DNA from: Podospora bellae-mahoneyi
Taxonomy: Eukaryota; Ascomycota; Sordariomycetes; Sordariales; Podosporaceae
Assembly (NCBI RefSeq): GCF_035222275.1
Contig: NC_085882.1
Span: 1,557,501-1,621,500, forward strand
DNA length: 64,000 nucleotides
Direction: 5' to 3'
Of the stretch, positions 31,338 to 42,400 are shown piece by piece (positions within the stretch are counted from its first letter, which is position 1; the number at the start of each line of letters is the position of its first letter). The translations under genes were made by a program, and so were the position numbers. The notes beneath the pieces were generated by a model. It did not search any database, was not told the DNA's origin, and was given only the letters and a program-made list of their open reading frames with translations.

Positions 31338-32603
31338 CTAATCTCGCGGATCCTCCACCGTCACCTCGCCCGTGCCGGTGTTGATATATTTAGGCACATT
31401 TCCCGCCGTCCATATCTTCACCCAACCGGGGCAATGGTCCGGTATCATCTGTAATGCCTCCACAAAACGTGCTGGAGCCCGCCAAGCAGCTGGCGGGTCC
31501 TCCGGCGTCTCCTCGCCGCCTGTGCTGTTGTTGACATCGCGAGGCGCGTTTCCAACCCTCTTCAAACTCAGCAAATTGCGCAAATCCTCCGGCGCCACTG
31601 GTGGTGTTCCCCTACCCCCCTCTCTTTCCAGCGGATCCTCCCACGACCTCTCGCCTGTGATCTTATTGATGTAGTAAGGAATGTGGTCACGCGTCCGCAA
31701 CTTCACCCAACCGTGGCAATGTTCCGGCGTCAGTATTTCTCCCCCAGCACCTCTTGGAATGCGATCACCTCGCGGGTCCAGCCGCGTCCTTCTGGGTGCG
31801 CTTCTGGAGAAGTCGGCATAGTAATGTCTGCCGGCAGAGTCGCAAAATACGTCCCAGTCAGGGGGGAAATCACGACGTCCCGGGTGCCGCCATACGTTCT
31901 CGAGTTGTTCCTGTGTTCCTCGCGGATCATCATAGGTCTCCTTCCCGGTCTTGAGGTTGATGAAAACTTTGCCGCTGTCCTTCCGTCTACATACCCACTC
32001 AGGGGGGAGCGGGATTTCTCGTAATTCTTCGTCCTCCTCAAAAGAATTTTCCTCAGAAGGATTATCGTTTTGAGCACGCTGAGCAGCTGTTGTAGATGAC
32101 TCGCCTCGCTGGGGGCCTTCTCCTATATCGTAACGGATTCGTTTGCGTAGTGCCTTCGGGTCTCGTGCGCGTATTCCTCTGATTTCTGTATTTGGGTCTC
32201 GTAGGCGTATTCTTCTGACATCTGCCTTTGGGATGACTTCTGCCTTTGCGACGACTTCTGCCTTTGAGACGACTTCTGCCTTTGGGACGACTTCTGCCTC
32301 TGGGATGACTTCTGCCTTTTGGGCGCCTTGTGCCTCTGGGACGGTTTCTGCCTTTGGGACGACTTCTGCCTTTGGGGCGACTTCTGCCTCTGGGACGGGT
32401 TCTGCCTTTGGGTCGACTTCTGCCTCTGGGACGGTTTCTGCCTTTGGGTCGAGTTCTGCCTCTGGGTCGACTTCTTTGTCTTTTCCTTTCAGTGCTCGTT
32501 TACCCTCTGGCGTGAGTTTGTCCAGCTCCGTCTCCTCGACTCCTCCGCTTTCCGCCTTTGGGGTTGCTGGCTCGGGTGGTGCTGGTAGAGCGCAGCAACA
32601 CAT
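31338..32603 (-). CDS. WW-domain repeat protein, 421 aa
   Basis: The frame begins MCCCALPAPPEPATP. A minisatellite of Lys-Ala-Glu-Val-Val-Pro-Glu-type units (about residues 40-130) and an acidic stretch follow, then four WW-like units: LPPEWVCRRKDSGKVFINLK...DDPRG, FPPDWDVFCDSAGRHYYADF...LDPRG, CHGWVKLRTRDHIPYYINKI...WEDPLE and CPGWVKIWTAGNVPKYINTG...EDPRD. Only the third keeps both signature Trp. In the others the second Trp is Tyr, Leu or Val, so Pro-ligand binding is doubtful for most. The frame lies 18 nt downstream of, and in phase with, a 50-aa transmembrane frame. No known family beyond WW. Confidence 0.55.
   Translation of the reverse strand: MCCCALPAPPEPATPKAESGGVEETELDKLTPEGKRALKGKDKEVDPEAELDPKAETVPEAEVDPKAEPVPEAEVAPKAEVVPKAETVPEAQGAQKAEVIPEAEVVPKAEVVSKAEVVAKAEVIPKADVRRIRLRDPNTEIRGIRARDPKALRKRIRYDIGEGPQRGESSTTAAQRAQNDNPSEENSFEEDEELREIPLPPEWVCRRKDSGKVFINLKTGKETYDDPRGTQEQLENVWRHPGRRDFPPDWDVFCDSAGRHYYADFSRSAPRRTRLDPRGDRIPRGAGGEILTPEHCHGWVKLRTRDHIPYYINKITGERSWEDPLEREGGRGTPPVAPEDLRNLLSLKRVGNAPRDVNNSTGGEETPEDPPAAWRAPARFVEALQMIPDHCPGWVKIWTAGNVPKYINTGTGEVTVEDPRD
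32212..32482. repeat. 18-bp minisatellite in the WW-repeat gene
   Basis: About fifteen imperfect copies of an 18-bp unit, plus strand TCTGCCTTTGGGACGACT-like. They encode alternating KAEVVP and PEAEV segments on the minus strand. The period is a multiple of three, so copy changes keep the frame. Confidence 0.85.
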
Positions 32604-32621
32604 ATAACGCCCGAAAGACCT

Positions 32622-32774
32622 CTAGCCACATTCCAGCTCATCACGTCTCACAGCCTCCCAGAAACGGACGCAGGATATAAGAAATAGCAAAAAACCCAAA
32701 CCACCCAAGACGGAGGATACCACCGTTGTGACCACGAGCGTTGTGTTCGGGTCCCTTTTGTCAACGGGTGCCAT
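32622..32774 (-). CDS. Transmembrane microprotein or N-terminal part of the WW protein, 50 aa
   Basis: Starts MAPVDKRDPNTT after a good leader (CACCACTATGG). One clear membrane helix follows (LVVTTVVSSVLGGLGFLLFLI), then the basic segment CVRFWEAVRRDELECG before a TAG. The next codons continue in the same frame and reach the Met of the WW-repeat frame after six residues. Alone it would be a single-pass microprotein. Joined, it would anchor the WW repeats to a membrane. I cannot tell which from sequence alone. Confidence 0.5.
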   Translation of the reverse strand: MAPVDKRDPNTTLVVTTVVSSVLGGLGFLLFLISCVRFWEAVRRDELECG

Positions 32775-33277
32775 AGTGGTGATGCTGAATGGTGTCTGCG
32801 TGTTGATGTCGGTAAATCTACTGGTAACGAACGAACAATCGCGGGCTGACTGATAATATTGGCGATAGACTGATGACACTGGTGATGGGAGAGGGAGAGG
32901 GAGAGGCGAAGAGGGAAAAACCCAGATGTCGTTGAACCATAAGACCTCTGGAAGGCAGGTTCCTTCCCCGAAACTTGGTCGGGGCAGGGGCCTGTCAACT
33001 GCCCCGAGAGTGAGCCCGAAAGGGAAGAAACCTAGGCTCGCGCAACGAAAAGTCCCCATAGAAGTGGAAGGATCATGGTGAAAAAGCACCCGCGCAGGAA
33101 AGTGCCCTCGAACACCAGAAAGAAACATCAGTCACAAACTCGGGCACCCTCCCCACAAAATAATTGGGACAGCAAAAGTAGGTTTGACCTATGCCATATT
33201 CGTGTCAATCATTTGTGATGAGAGAGTGCTCAGGGTATCCATTCATCAATCTCGGCTCGTATCAAAAGTCTCCCCGT
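32775..33277. other. Promoter of the TM/WW frame and 3' flank of the quinate repressor
   Basis: No coding frame with fungal bias. It contains a GA-rich tract near 32885-32920. Both flanking genes are on the minus strand, so the stretch is the 3' flank of one and the 5' flank of the other. Confidence 0.4.
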
Positions 33278-35754
33278 TCAGTAAGACGACATTGCCATCT
33301 CGCTGCCTTGGCGCTGCTGTTGTTGCTGCTGCTCCCACGTCTTCCTGCACACCTCCTTCATGAGCCTCTTGGGAGCCATGCGCCCAGTCATCAGCTCAAA
33401 GGCCTCGATGGCCATTTCCGCGACCACCTCCAACCCGTCGACGACCACCCATGATGGCGACATGTGGTCTCTGACAGCATGCATCTGGGCTACCAATGGA
33501 GTTACCAAAGGCTCGTAGGCCAACTAGAGCAGAAAAGTCAGCAAAATACCTAGATATCACAACAGCTGGCTCATCTGATGCTTACCTCGACCACGACGCC
33601 ACCAGTCGGACTCCTAAGCCAGTCCAGAGGCATCTCAAAATCAGCAGGCGCGGACCCATTCGCGCTGGTAGCTGGAACACAGGAGATCACCATCGTGGGA
33701 GGTTGGTAGGCCCGAGGCCATGGCTCTGACAGCGATGGAAGGACTCGGCATATCTCATGTGACCCTCCTTTTGTGCCCACAATTCCCTGTGTTGCCGCCC
33801 AGTCGTTGAAGTGCTGTGCAACTTGGTTGGCATTTGGTGCTGTTCGGTTGTAGATAAAGATATTACGGCATCCCAGCTGAATCAGCGCATAGATGGCAGC
33901 TCTGGCCATGCCACCGGCGCCAACAACTAACCCGGTAGTTTTAGATGGCTGGACATAATTCCGTGGACTGATAGCCCTCCGAAGGCATGTCAAAATGGAG
34001 CTCCAGTCGGTATTATCACCAAAGAACTCGCGTGCAGGCCCGGCCTTGTTTCGGGAGTTGGCATGGTCGAGAATGGCGCTCGTCTTTCCCCTGAGTGGAA
34101 GCAGTACGTTGACTGCTCCTATTGCGGTGGCATGGTGGCTCTTGACTTTGAGATGGGGCATGATGGCAACCTTGAAAGGGGCTGTCAAGCTGGCCCCCCC
34201 AAAAGAGTCTGATAGGCAGATCTGGTTCAGCCTGTCGATCGTAGAGCACGTTACATCCTGGAAAGTGTGTGGCATCCCGCAGAAGTCGTAGGCCGCACTA
34301 TGCATGGCCGGTGATAGCGAATATGATACGTGGGAGCCGAGTACGTAAAACTGCAGCGGATCCAGAAGAAACTGCCGGAAAAGCAATTCATACGAGTGAT
34401 AGTAGGTAGAGACCGTGGCAAGGTGGTCTCGCTCATTCTCCATATCTGGATGCTTCACGGGATTTAAAATCCTGCTTTGCAGTGGTGTCCGAACGCCGAG
34501 GACGGAAAAGTCGTAGGCCACAAGTGGTGGCTTTGGGTCTGGTACTTCTTGCTGTAGCCTCTTCTTGAAGCCTTCCAGAAGCTCAGCCGGGCTGTCATTT
34601 GTGCAGAAGCGGACCATCCGCACCACCTCGCACCCTAGCCCCTGAGCCCTCTTGTAGTTTTCCATCTGTCTGTCGTCCTGCCAAGCAAGGGCCCCAAAGC
34701 CCATGTACCAGAAGTTCCCAATGATCTTTGACCTTCCTCTGTGCCGTAGTACCCGGTTCACAAACTCGTCATGGCGCTGGAGATCTAAGCTGATATAGTC
34801 AACGCCGAGACGGAGGCCCAGCTCCAACAAGTCAGCATCCATGGCGTCTTTTTCTTCCGGCGTTCGTCTTCTTTCCCCTCGTGGGTTTTCTTCCACATGG
34901 TAGATGATTGGAATGCCGAGTTTTCTCCTTATCAAGGCGATTTGTCTCGCAATAACGTTCATCAGATCGTCTGGCCAGTGATCGATGATGAACTCGACGC
35001 AATCTCCTCTCGCCTCAAAATCATCCCATTCCAGATCCATGTCCATCAAATAGGATAGTCTGAGTCGCAACGCGTAGGAATATGACCGGAATTCCGGTGG
35101 CACTGAGCTCACAGAAAATGGGCTCTCCAACCAGGCCTTGGTGGCGCCCCTCCCTGTGACGATGTCGAGAAATCTGGTAAAATCTTCCCTGGCACTTAAA
35201 AGCTTCGATGGCCCAGACTGTCGGCCATTCAGTGGTGTGCTGGCCCCCGAGCTCGTGCCCGAAATGTGACCCCCATATTTGTTTGGAGGATCATAGAGGT
35301 TGTAGTACTCAAAATTGGAGCAGCTTCTATGCCGCTCGTCGGCTTTCAGGAGCTGTTGAAGGTCGGCAGCGTCCAAATGCCGGGCAATTTGCTCCTTTTC
35401 GCGGTGAATGTAGACGACAGGGTTGGTGCTGGAGTACTGTCTTAGTGCGTCCTGTGCCTCTCCCGTAAGGCTGCTCATGCCACATTCGATGATACACCCG
35501 GTCCTGTTGCTGTCCAACATTCGTTTGAACACCTCGGTATCCTGCCTGGCAAAGGCCTCCCTGCCATGTCGGGCGAGATACTCCCCACGTGATAATCCCG
35601 TGGTTTTCTCAAAGTAGTGCTCCTCTGTGACCAGTCGTCGGCGTAGGTGAAGAGCTCCCATGAATCCCAAGGTCCGCTTCCCTGCCCCGCGGCATCCGAC
35701 GAGGACAATGGATGAGTTTGCCTCGAAGGCCCGTTCATTTTTTGGTGGAGCCAT
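33278..35754 (-). CDS. qa-1S: Quinate repressor protein (qa-1S / qutR type)
   Basis: Represses quinate/shikimate catabolic genes by binding the QA-1F activator in the absence of inducer. It derives from the last three domains of the AROM polypeptide. Exons 33586-35754 and 33278-33523 (intron GTAAGC ... CTCTAG) give 804 residues. The shikimate-kinase-like domain carries GCRGAGKR near residues 20-27, with Arg where kinases have Ser or Thr. The 3-dehydroquinase-like middle domain covers about 190-430. The shikimate-dehydrogenase-like domain follows, with GSHVSYSLSPAMHS and the nucleotide-binding VVGAGGMARAAIYAL. The C-terminus ends in a short poly-Gln run, RKTWEQQQQQQRQGSE. The altered P-loop agrees with a regulatory rather than catalytic role. 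No quinate catabolic enzyme gene or QA-1F lies in this window. Confidence 0.92.
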
Positions 35755-36867
35755 GGTGTTGTCCGTGGCGTCGACACGGCTGTTGAAATAGTCCTCAGCT
35801 CGGTGGTCTCTTGTGGTATCGATATGGCACCGTGAGCTGGACCATTGGTGCGTGATCAGGGACGGGATGAAAAGTCGAGAGGGGGCTTCTGATGCTAGTA
35901 TCTTGATTTGTGAGACTGAATAATAATGAGTGAGGGCATCTACCTATCAGATAATCGGACACAATTCAGGCCGCAGATGAAGGCCCGACTCCCAGTCGCC
36001 ATCTTGGACCGTGGAAATGTCGGCAAATCGGTCGGGACTGGCAGGCGGGAAAATGTAGACCCTGCATTGGCCCGGGCAGTGAAGCCACCCCCGCAACGAT
36101 GCTGCGACAGCGGGACTCGGGTGCCGGGTCGTCGGTGTTTAGTGGGTCACTGCCCCAGCAATGCCCCAGGAAACGCGCCAGCGTTTGCGGGGAACATGGC
36201 AGTGGCTACGGGAGATGCAAAGCACAAATTCAGTTTGAAATAATGAAGCACATGATGTCCAATGGGAGATCATGCAACAGATGCAACGTATGAATGCTAC
36301 GAATGGCAGCTGTCATGATACCTCTCGGCCGAGATGGCAAGAAACCTCCACTGGGAACCATGAAGAAGGAGGGTGCAGCAGGCTTAGGTTGAAGGCCATC
36401 CATTACCTGCCCTGGCATATCAGGCCCTGCCGGAGGTTAAACTCCACTCGAGGTTCACGTCATGTTGAATAATGAACTTGTAACAGATGTCCTGAAATGT
36501 GTATAATGAATCAATGCCAAAATATCTAGACTACCTTGGGTAGACATGGAGACCAAGACGTGCCGTGTGATCCCCCGGACACGCCCCGCCTCCGTAGACG
36601 TTGAATTTTTAGGGGCGCTTCCGGGGCACTGGCTCGGGCCGGGTGCTAAGAGCGCCGGAAGCGTGGGCCCGAGCCCCCACGATTTCCCTGCAAATCAAAG
36701 TCCCCGCGTTCGGCACCGCGCTTTTCTCCTGCCAACTCGAACACACCTGTTTCCCACCGACATACGGCATTGGCTGGCTCTGCTCTGCTGCTCCCTCCGT
36801 TCCTTGTGGATAAAGTATTTCTTCCGACCAAGTCTATGGGCCCCGCCCGTTCCGAAGCCCCAGGAAA
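35755..36867. other. Divergent intergenic region, quinate repressor / Zn2Cys6 gene
   Basis: About 1.1 kb separates the starts of two regulatory genes, so both promoters should be here. I searched by eye for the quinate activator palindrome GGRTAA-N4-TTATCC and did not find a clear copy. No RNA gene or further reading frame is supported. Confidence 0.4.
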
Positions 36868-37996
36868 ATGGAGTTCTCCGTCGAGGAACGCGCTCCCCTA
36901 GCCACCAACACCAACCCCGTCTCCGGTGGTGCTACCGCTTCCGGCCCTCCGCCTCCCCCAGCCAGTGACACCGGCGCCGATGCCGGGAGTGAGGCTCCGG
37001 CCAATCCCCGCAAGAGGAAGAAGGCCTCTCGTGCGTAAGTGTCTCACTCTCTCTACACCACTGACGTGTCACTCATACCCATCTCATAGTTGTGACTTCT
37101 GCCATGTCAACCATCAGCCATGTGACAATGGCAAGCCAAAATGCAGTGTCTGTACCAAACATAACAAGCCATGTTTATATCTCCGTCCAACCAAGAGACG
37201 TGGTCCCCAAAAAGGCTACCGCACTGCTCTCAACACCTACAAGGAGAGTGCCGCCGCATGGGGAGCTGTACTGGACGCCATCCCTGGACTTGACGCCTTG
37301 ATAGAAGGCCATCTACGAGGAGCCGCCGGGAAGAGCATGATAACCGCTATCAAAGATTCCAATCAGCAGGAAGCCTTGATCAGCAAGTGGCAGCAGAGCT
37401 CAGTCTTCAAAGCCTTCTTTGGTCACAACGGCCCAGCACTCACTCCACCCACAGAGAACAACAACAACAACAACAACAACCAGACCATATTAGATTCCAA
37501 AAACAACATTCTACCATCACAAGAAGTCGACGAAGAAGACGCACCAGAAGAACCACCCGCCCGGCCACCACCAGCAAAGAGAGCCACACTCCAACCACCC
37601 GCCCCAAGAAGCCAATCAGCATCAAGCTACGTGGTACCAGAACAACCAAGAACTCCAATACAATTCCCCCAACTGGGCTCTCCTTTCCAACCAAAAGATT
37701 CCGCCAGCTTATCAGACATTGTAGCAAAAGATGCTGCCCAGGCGTATGTCCTTGTTTCTTCCTGTTTTTCAATTCGCAACTTCTAACAGTCTAAACACAG
37801 AGCCATGAGGACCTCACAAACCCTCGCCTCTCTAGGCTTCGCCCCAGACGAAACAATAGCAGATTTCTACAGCATGGGCTCCAACCCAGAACCAATAGCC
37901 GACTCCAACGACCCAGACTTTGACCCGTCGCTCGGCAGCGAGTCGGAGCAGAGGGCTTATTACGAGTTGCTGATGGGGAGGATGTTTCCTGGGTGA
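36868..37996 (+). CDS. Zn2Cys6 transcription factor, 338 aa
   Basis: Three exons: 36868-37034, 37090-37743 and 37801-37996. Both introns are GT-AG (GTAAGT...CATAG and GTATGT...ACACAG), and the first interrupts the zinc cluster just before its first Cys. The binuclear cluster reads CDFCHVNHQPCDNGKPKCSV then CTKHNKPC: six Cys in Gal4 order, with two residues (VN, HQ) where most clusters have Arg or Lys. KRRGPQKGYRTAL follows as linker. A coiled, acidic middle contains an Asn run (N8) and a Pro-rich region. The C-terminus is acidic (DSNDPDFDPSLGSESEQR), a likely activation region. There is no fungal middle homology domain. It is too short, and its cluster too different, to be QA-1F. Target unknown. 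Confidence 0.85.
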
Positions 37997-39436
37997 TGTC
38001 TTCTTTTGCTCGAAAGGCTATGAAGTCAATTGTATTATATTTATTATATTACCAAGCATTATGTGTTGATATATATGAAGGATGAGGTGAGTCAACCGTC
38101 TCAGATCAAACAGTGCCAACTGGAAACTAACATCAGCCCAAGAAAGTGGCTGACGATCTCAACTGGGTGAAATTTGGAGGGTTGTGGGAGATGTAAAGTT
38201 CTGTACAAGATGAGAAATTTGATACCCGCCTTTTTGTGCAACCGAATCTGCATATCAAGTTAGACGGTGTACCTATTCTAGCAATGACCCAGGACCGAGA
38301 TATTCTTGCAAACCCATCTCACTAAAATCCCAGGAAACATGATGATGCTTTCTTTATCCGCAATCTGATGGAAACTTGATGCACCCAAGATTAAAATGAT
38401 AAAGTCTCATCACATTAGGTTCTGGATATACCTGTAGTTTGCATGCTATCTCCCTCTCTCTCTCTCACCACACACACACACACACACAAATGTCTCTCAT
38501 ACTATACTCCCTAATATACTTTCTCAGCCAAGTTATATCCCATATATTCTTACTCTTTCTAATTTTCACTCTTCCTTGTTTTTTTTTTCTTTCTTTCCGC
38601 TCTTGCGTACCAATTCTCCCACCCCTCCATCCCTCTCATTCACACACTCACAAACATTGCAACACATAACAAAGACCCAATACGTACCACCTATCACATC
38701 TCCACCTCTCCTACGCAGCGCCCATTTATAAAAGTCATCCACCTACACATCCTTATCATAAATTTCACACCGAAAAAAAAAATACACAGGATCATCAACA
38801 AACTCATCGGCTGTGAGTGTAGAAGAGAGTTGTCTCAGCTGTCTAATAAGTCTACAAAACATGTTGTCAATGAGATGTGTTCAACAGCAACTCCAAGGTA
38901 CCACCACATCACACGGAAAACATTAGAGGAGAGCGTTCTCTCCTCGATAGACACTACAAATGAGCAACGCTGTGGGTGTGTATTGGTAAAACTTCTACCC
39001 CTAAAAGAAACTATCTAAGGATATACTATGGGAGAAAACTCTTTGAGAGGAAGAAAAAAACAATGTGAGAGAAATACCAGTAGTCTACCCATGAAAGCCA
39101 GTAACCGTATGACCAAGAGATCACAATAAAAAACATCTGTCAACACACTTCATTGCCATGCCACCACACCAGTCTCCGCTGCTATGAGCCGCTTTAACTA
39201 CCAGCTACCAAACAACAATGCAAAATACAAAAAATTACAGACACACAACCATACTCTTACACAAAATCTCACACCTATTTTTTAGAATACACACCCTTTT
39301 CCGTTCTCCTTTTATATAACCCCACTTCCCACCCTTTTCCCTATCCACCACCACTTGTACCACCCACCCTCTTTGTCCGACTCCACCGCCGAATTTCCCT
39401 CTCCCTTGCCCATTCCTCCCATTTGGCCTTCCTCCA
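37997..39436. other. Convergent 3' intergenic region
   Basis: Both flanking genes end here. AT-rich, with a (CT)n(CA)n microsatellite at 38453-38488 and several CA/CT-rich stretches. No coding frame with fungal bias and no RNA gene recognised. Confidence 0.4.
38453..38488. repeat. (CT)n(CA)n compound microsatellite
   Basis: A CT dinucleotide run followed by about eleven CA dinucleotides, in the 3' intergenic region. Confidence 0.9.
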
Positions 39437-42400
39437 CTAAAGTAGCCCCCCATGCAACTCCCCCAACAACCCCTCAAACTCCTTCCTCGCCCTCTTCCTT
39501 TCCACTTCCCCCACATCCTCCAACAACTCCCCCTCCTCCTTCCCCCTGATAATCCCCCACGCCCTCCTAAACTCATCCCTGATCTTGACAATCCCCTGGT
39601 GCGTCACCGTCCTGGCAACATTGTGATCCGTCTCAAACGGGTCCTCCACCGCAAACAAAAACCTGAGCCTGACTTCCTTTACTTCACCACCGCCACCACC
39701 ACCAGGAGTCCCAACACCACTACCACCACCGCCCGGAGACAAAACCCCCCCTGCCGGACTCTCCACCACCGTCTTCGCCCCCGTCCACCCCTTCTCAACC
39801 TTGCTCATGAACCCCCCCTGCCTCCTCAAACAAATCACATCCCTTCCCCAATCAAAACCCTTCCCCGTCCTGTGGTTATTATGGGCATAATACTCGAAAA
39901 AGCCCCTCAACAACATCCCCAAACTCTCCCTGTTCATCGTCAGCTCGTTGCCCTTCGCCAGCCTCTCAATCTGCGCCTCGTCTCGCCAAAAGTGGATGGG
40001 GTACCCCTTGCACATCTGTGGCGGCTGCCCAGACGGGCCGAGGAGCTGCAAGTTAGGCACCACAAACGGCCGCGCAACGTTGATAAGGTAGTGCAGCATC
40101 ATGATCGCATACCCGTAACTCCCCAGCGTGCCCCGGTAGGGCGAGTTAATTTGCCTCACCTTGGCCCAGTGCTTGACAAACAAGATGAGCGGCCTGACCC
40201 TCGGATCGCAGAGGGAGTAGCACCTCAGCAGGGTCGTGTTCTCCACCGCTAGATGAGCAGAGAAGTTGATGTCGCACTGGACGCCTATGTTCGACTTTGG
40301 GAACTCGAGACGGTCTCTGTGCAGATCTCGAGGTTGGTTGGGCGGTTCAATGGCTGGGTCCCCCAGCTGCTTGATCGTTGCCATGAGCTCATCGGATTCA
40401 TCCGGCAGGGGAACAGCCAACTCGCCAGTCTTGTCGTTCTTCGTCATCGGTCCCCGAAGCAGAGCAACATAACACCTCACCAAACTCGCCGCCGGTTCCT
40501 GATATTGCCCTTTCTGGAGACACCTCTCATAATCCAGCGCAAGCTGGAGACTCTTGTGTCGTTTCGCCACGGCTCCCAATGTTGAGGCGTAGGGGAATTT
40601 CGAAAACTCATCCACCTGCTCGCGAACCTCGCTGTTCCAGATGCCATTGATGTAATGTCGTATAACAATCGGAAGGATCGTGTCCCCAGTTGACGACTCG
40701 TCGCACCCGCCCAGCTCAACGAGCAACTGATTCGCCCTTTTGTGAAAAGCCACCACCGGCTCATGCGGCATCTGCGCAAGATGAAGAAGCGCAAGCGACG
40801 GAATCCGTTTCAGCGTCTCAACATAGTTCTGGACTTCCTTCTGATACGTCAGCGGATCCTGACCGACATTGCTACGGTGCATGAGGTCCCTCCAGCGTGC
40901 CAAGGTGGCAAAAGACCGCCGCTCCAAATTATCGTCTTTTTCTTGTACCGGTCGATCTTCCCACGACTGAGCCAGAATCTCTCCTTCGATCTGGAACAAA
41001 ACTCCCAACAGGGTCCTCGGCAGTTTCAAGGTGAGAAGTTCGTGTTCGTTCAGATTCCTGGAATTCAACAGCGCCTCCCGCACCTTCTCGTTGGCAACAC
41101 CCCGCGCAAACGCCAGACAGACCCGATTGAGAGGCTCGATCCACTCGGGCGTCATCGAGGAGACGTTGGTGTGGGTTATGTCGTAGCCGCCGAGCTTTCG
41201 AAGAACCTTCTTGGCGGCGTTGTGGTAATTCGTCAGACTCCGTCCATCTTGCTTGAGAGACTCAAGTAGCTGCTTGGGAGTAGATACCGCTTCACTTTCC
41301 TCAACAACACGTGCCGGCTGTTGGCTTTCGCTTCCAGGCGCAGGAGGTGGTTGTGCTTCCTCAGCTCCCCGGATAGGCTCAACCTCGTCATGCGTATCCT
41401 CTACATCAACCTCGGCCTCTACCGTTCCCTTTTCCCAGTCCTCCCTTTCCTTCAACAGCGCAACCCGTAACTCCTCTGGCGGCTTCTCACAAATCTTGAT
41501 AATAGGCACTCTGGTCCGGGTAAGCAGCCTCGCACCCAACCCCATGTCAAGAAAAGCCTTTTCGATCAGCCTCGGTATCGGAGAACCTGATGCCTCTGGT
41601 TGAGGGTCCAACAACGGGGCAAACAGGCCCAAGTCCATATCCGCGTCCTTGGTTGCAAACCCAGACATCAGACTTCCAAAACACTTCAGCTGGACACTCT
41701 CTCGTGGAAACCACGGTTCGCCGGCTTTTTCGTTCTCGAAATTGGTTATGACATCCCGGACGACCTGCTCAATCCTGACTCGGAAAGCCTCCTTCTCTTG
41801 AATCTCAGCGGGATTGATCTCGGCATTTGCAACGACTTCGTTGCAGATGTTCTCCAGATGTTGTGCCTGCGCCAGAACCTCCCTAGTAATGCTAAATGCA
41901 CTGCCACTACCCACAGTTTGATGACGGTGAGGGTGTGGCGGCTGGTTCCTAAACCGAGGTGACTGAAGGTCGGGCCGCACGGGCGACGGAAGGGCTGGGG
42001 TGATGACATCCATGGGATACTGTTCCGCAGGAGGATTCATTTGTTTGGGGCCCTGATAAGATCGTGAGACTTGGTGCCGCGTTTGTGTGAACGGAACGCC
42101 GCCTTGACCTGGGTCAGGTGGGAGAAAAGTAGCCGAGTGAGACCGGTAAGCTGGTGCTTCTCCCTGCAAAACACCATCGTTGCCTTCAGGTCCCTGGGCT
42201 TGTGGCCATCCATGAGGCTGACCGCCACCGCTGCCGCCGCCTTGCCTCTGGTTAGGTGGGAGGAAAGTAGCTAAGTGAGGCCGGTAAGCTGGTGCTTCTT
42301 CCTGTAAAACACCACGACCGTTGCCTTGAGGTCTGTGGTTAGCACGCTGTCCCTGCCAATGGCCGCCTCCCCTGCCTCCACTGCCTCGAGACTGATGGCC

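Noticed and set aside
39452-40252. Plus-strand frame rich in Pro, Arg and Leu
   Set aside because: Antisense to the Cid1-type polymerase, whose motifs are unambiguous.
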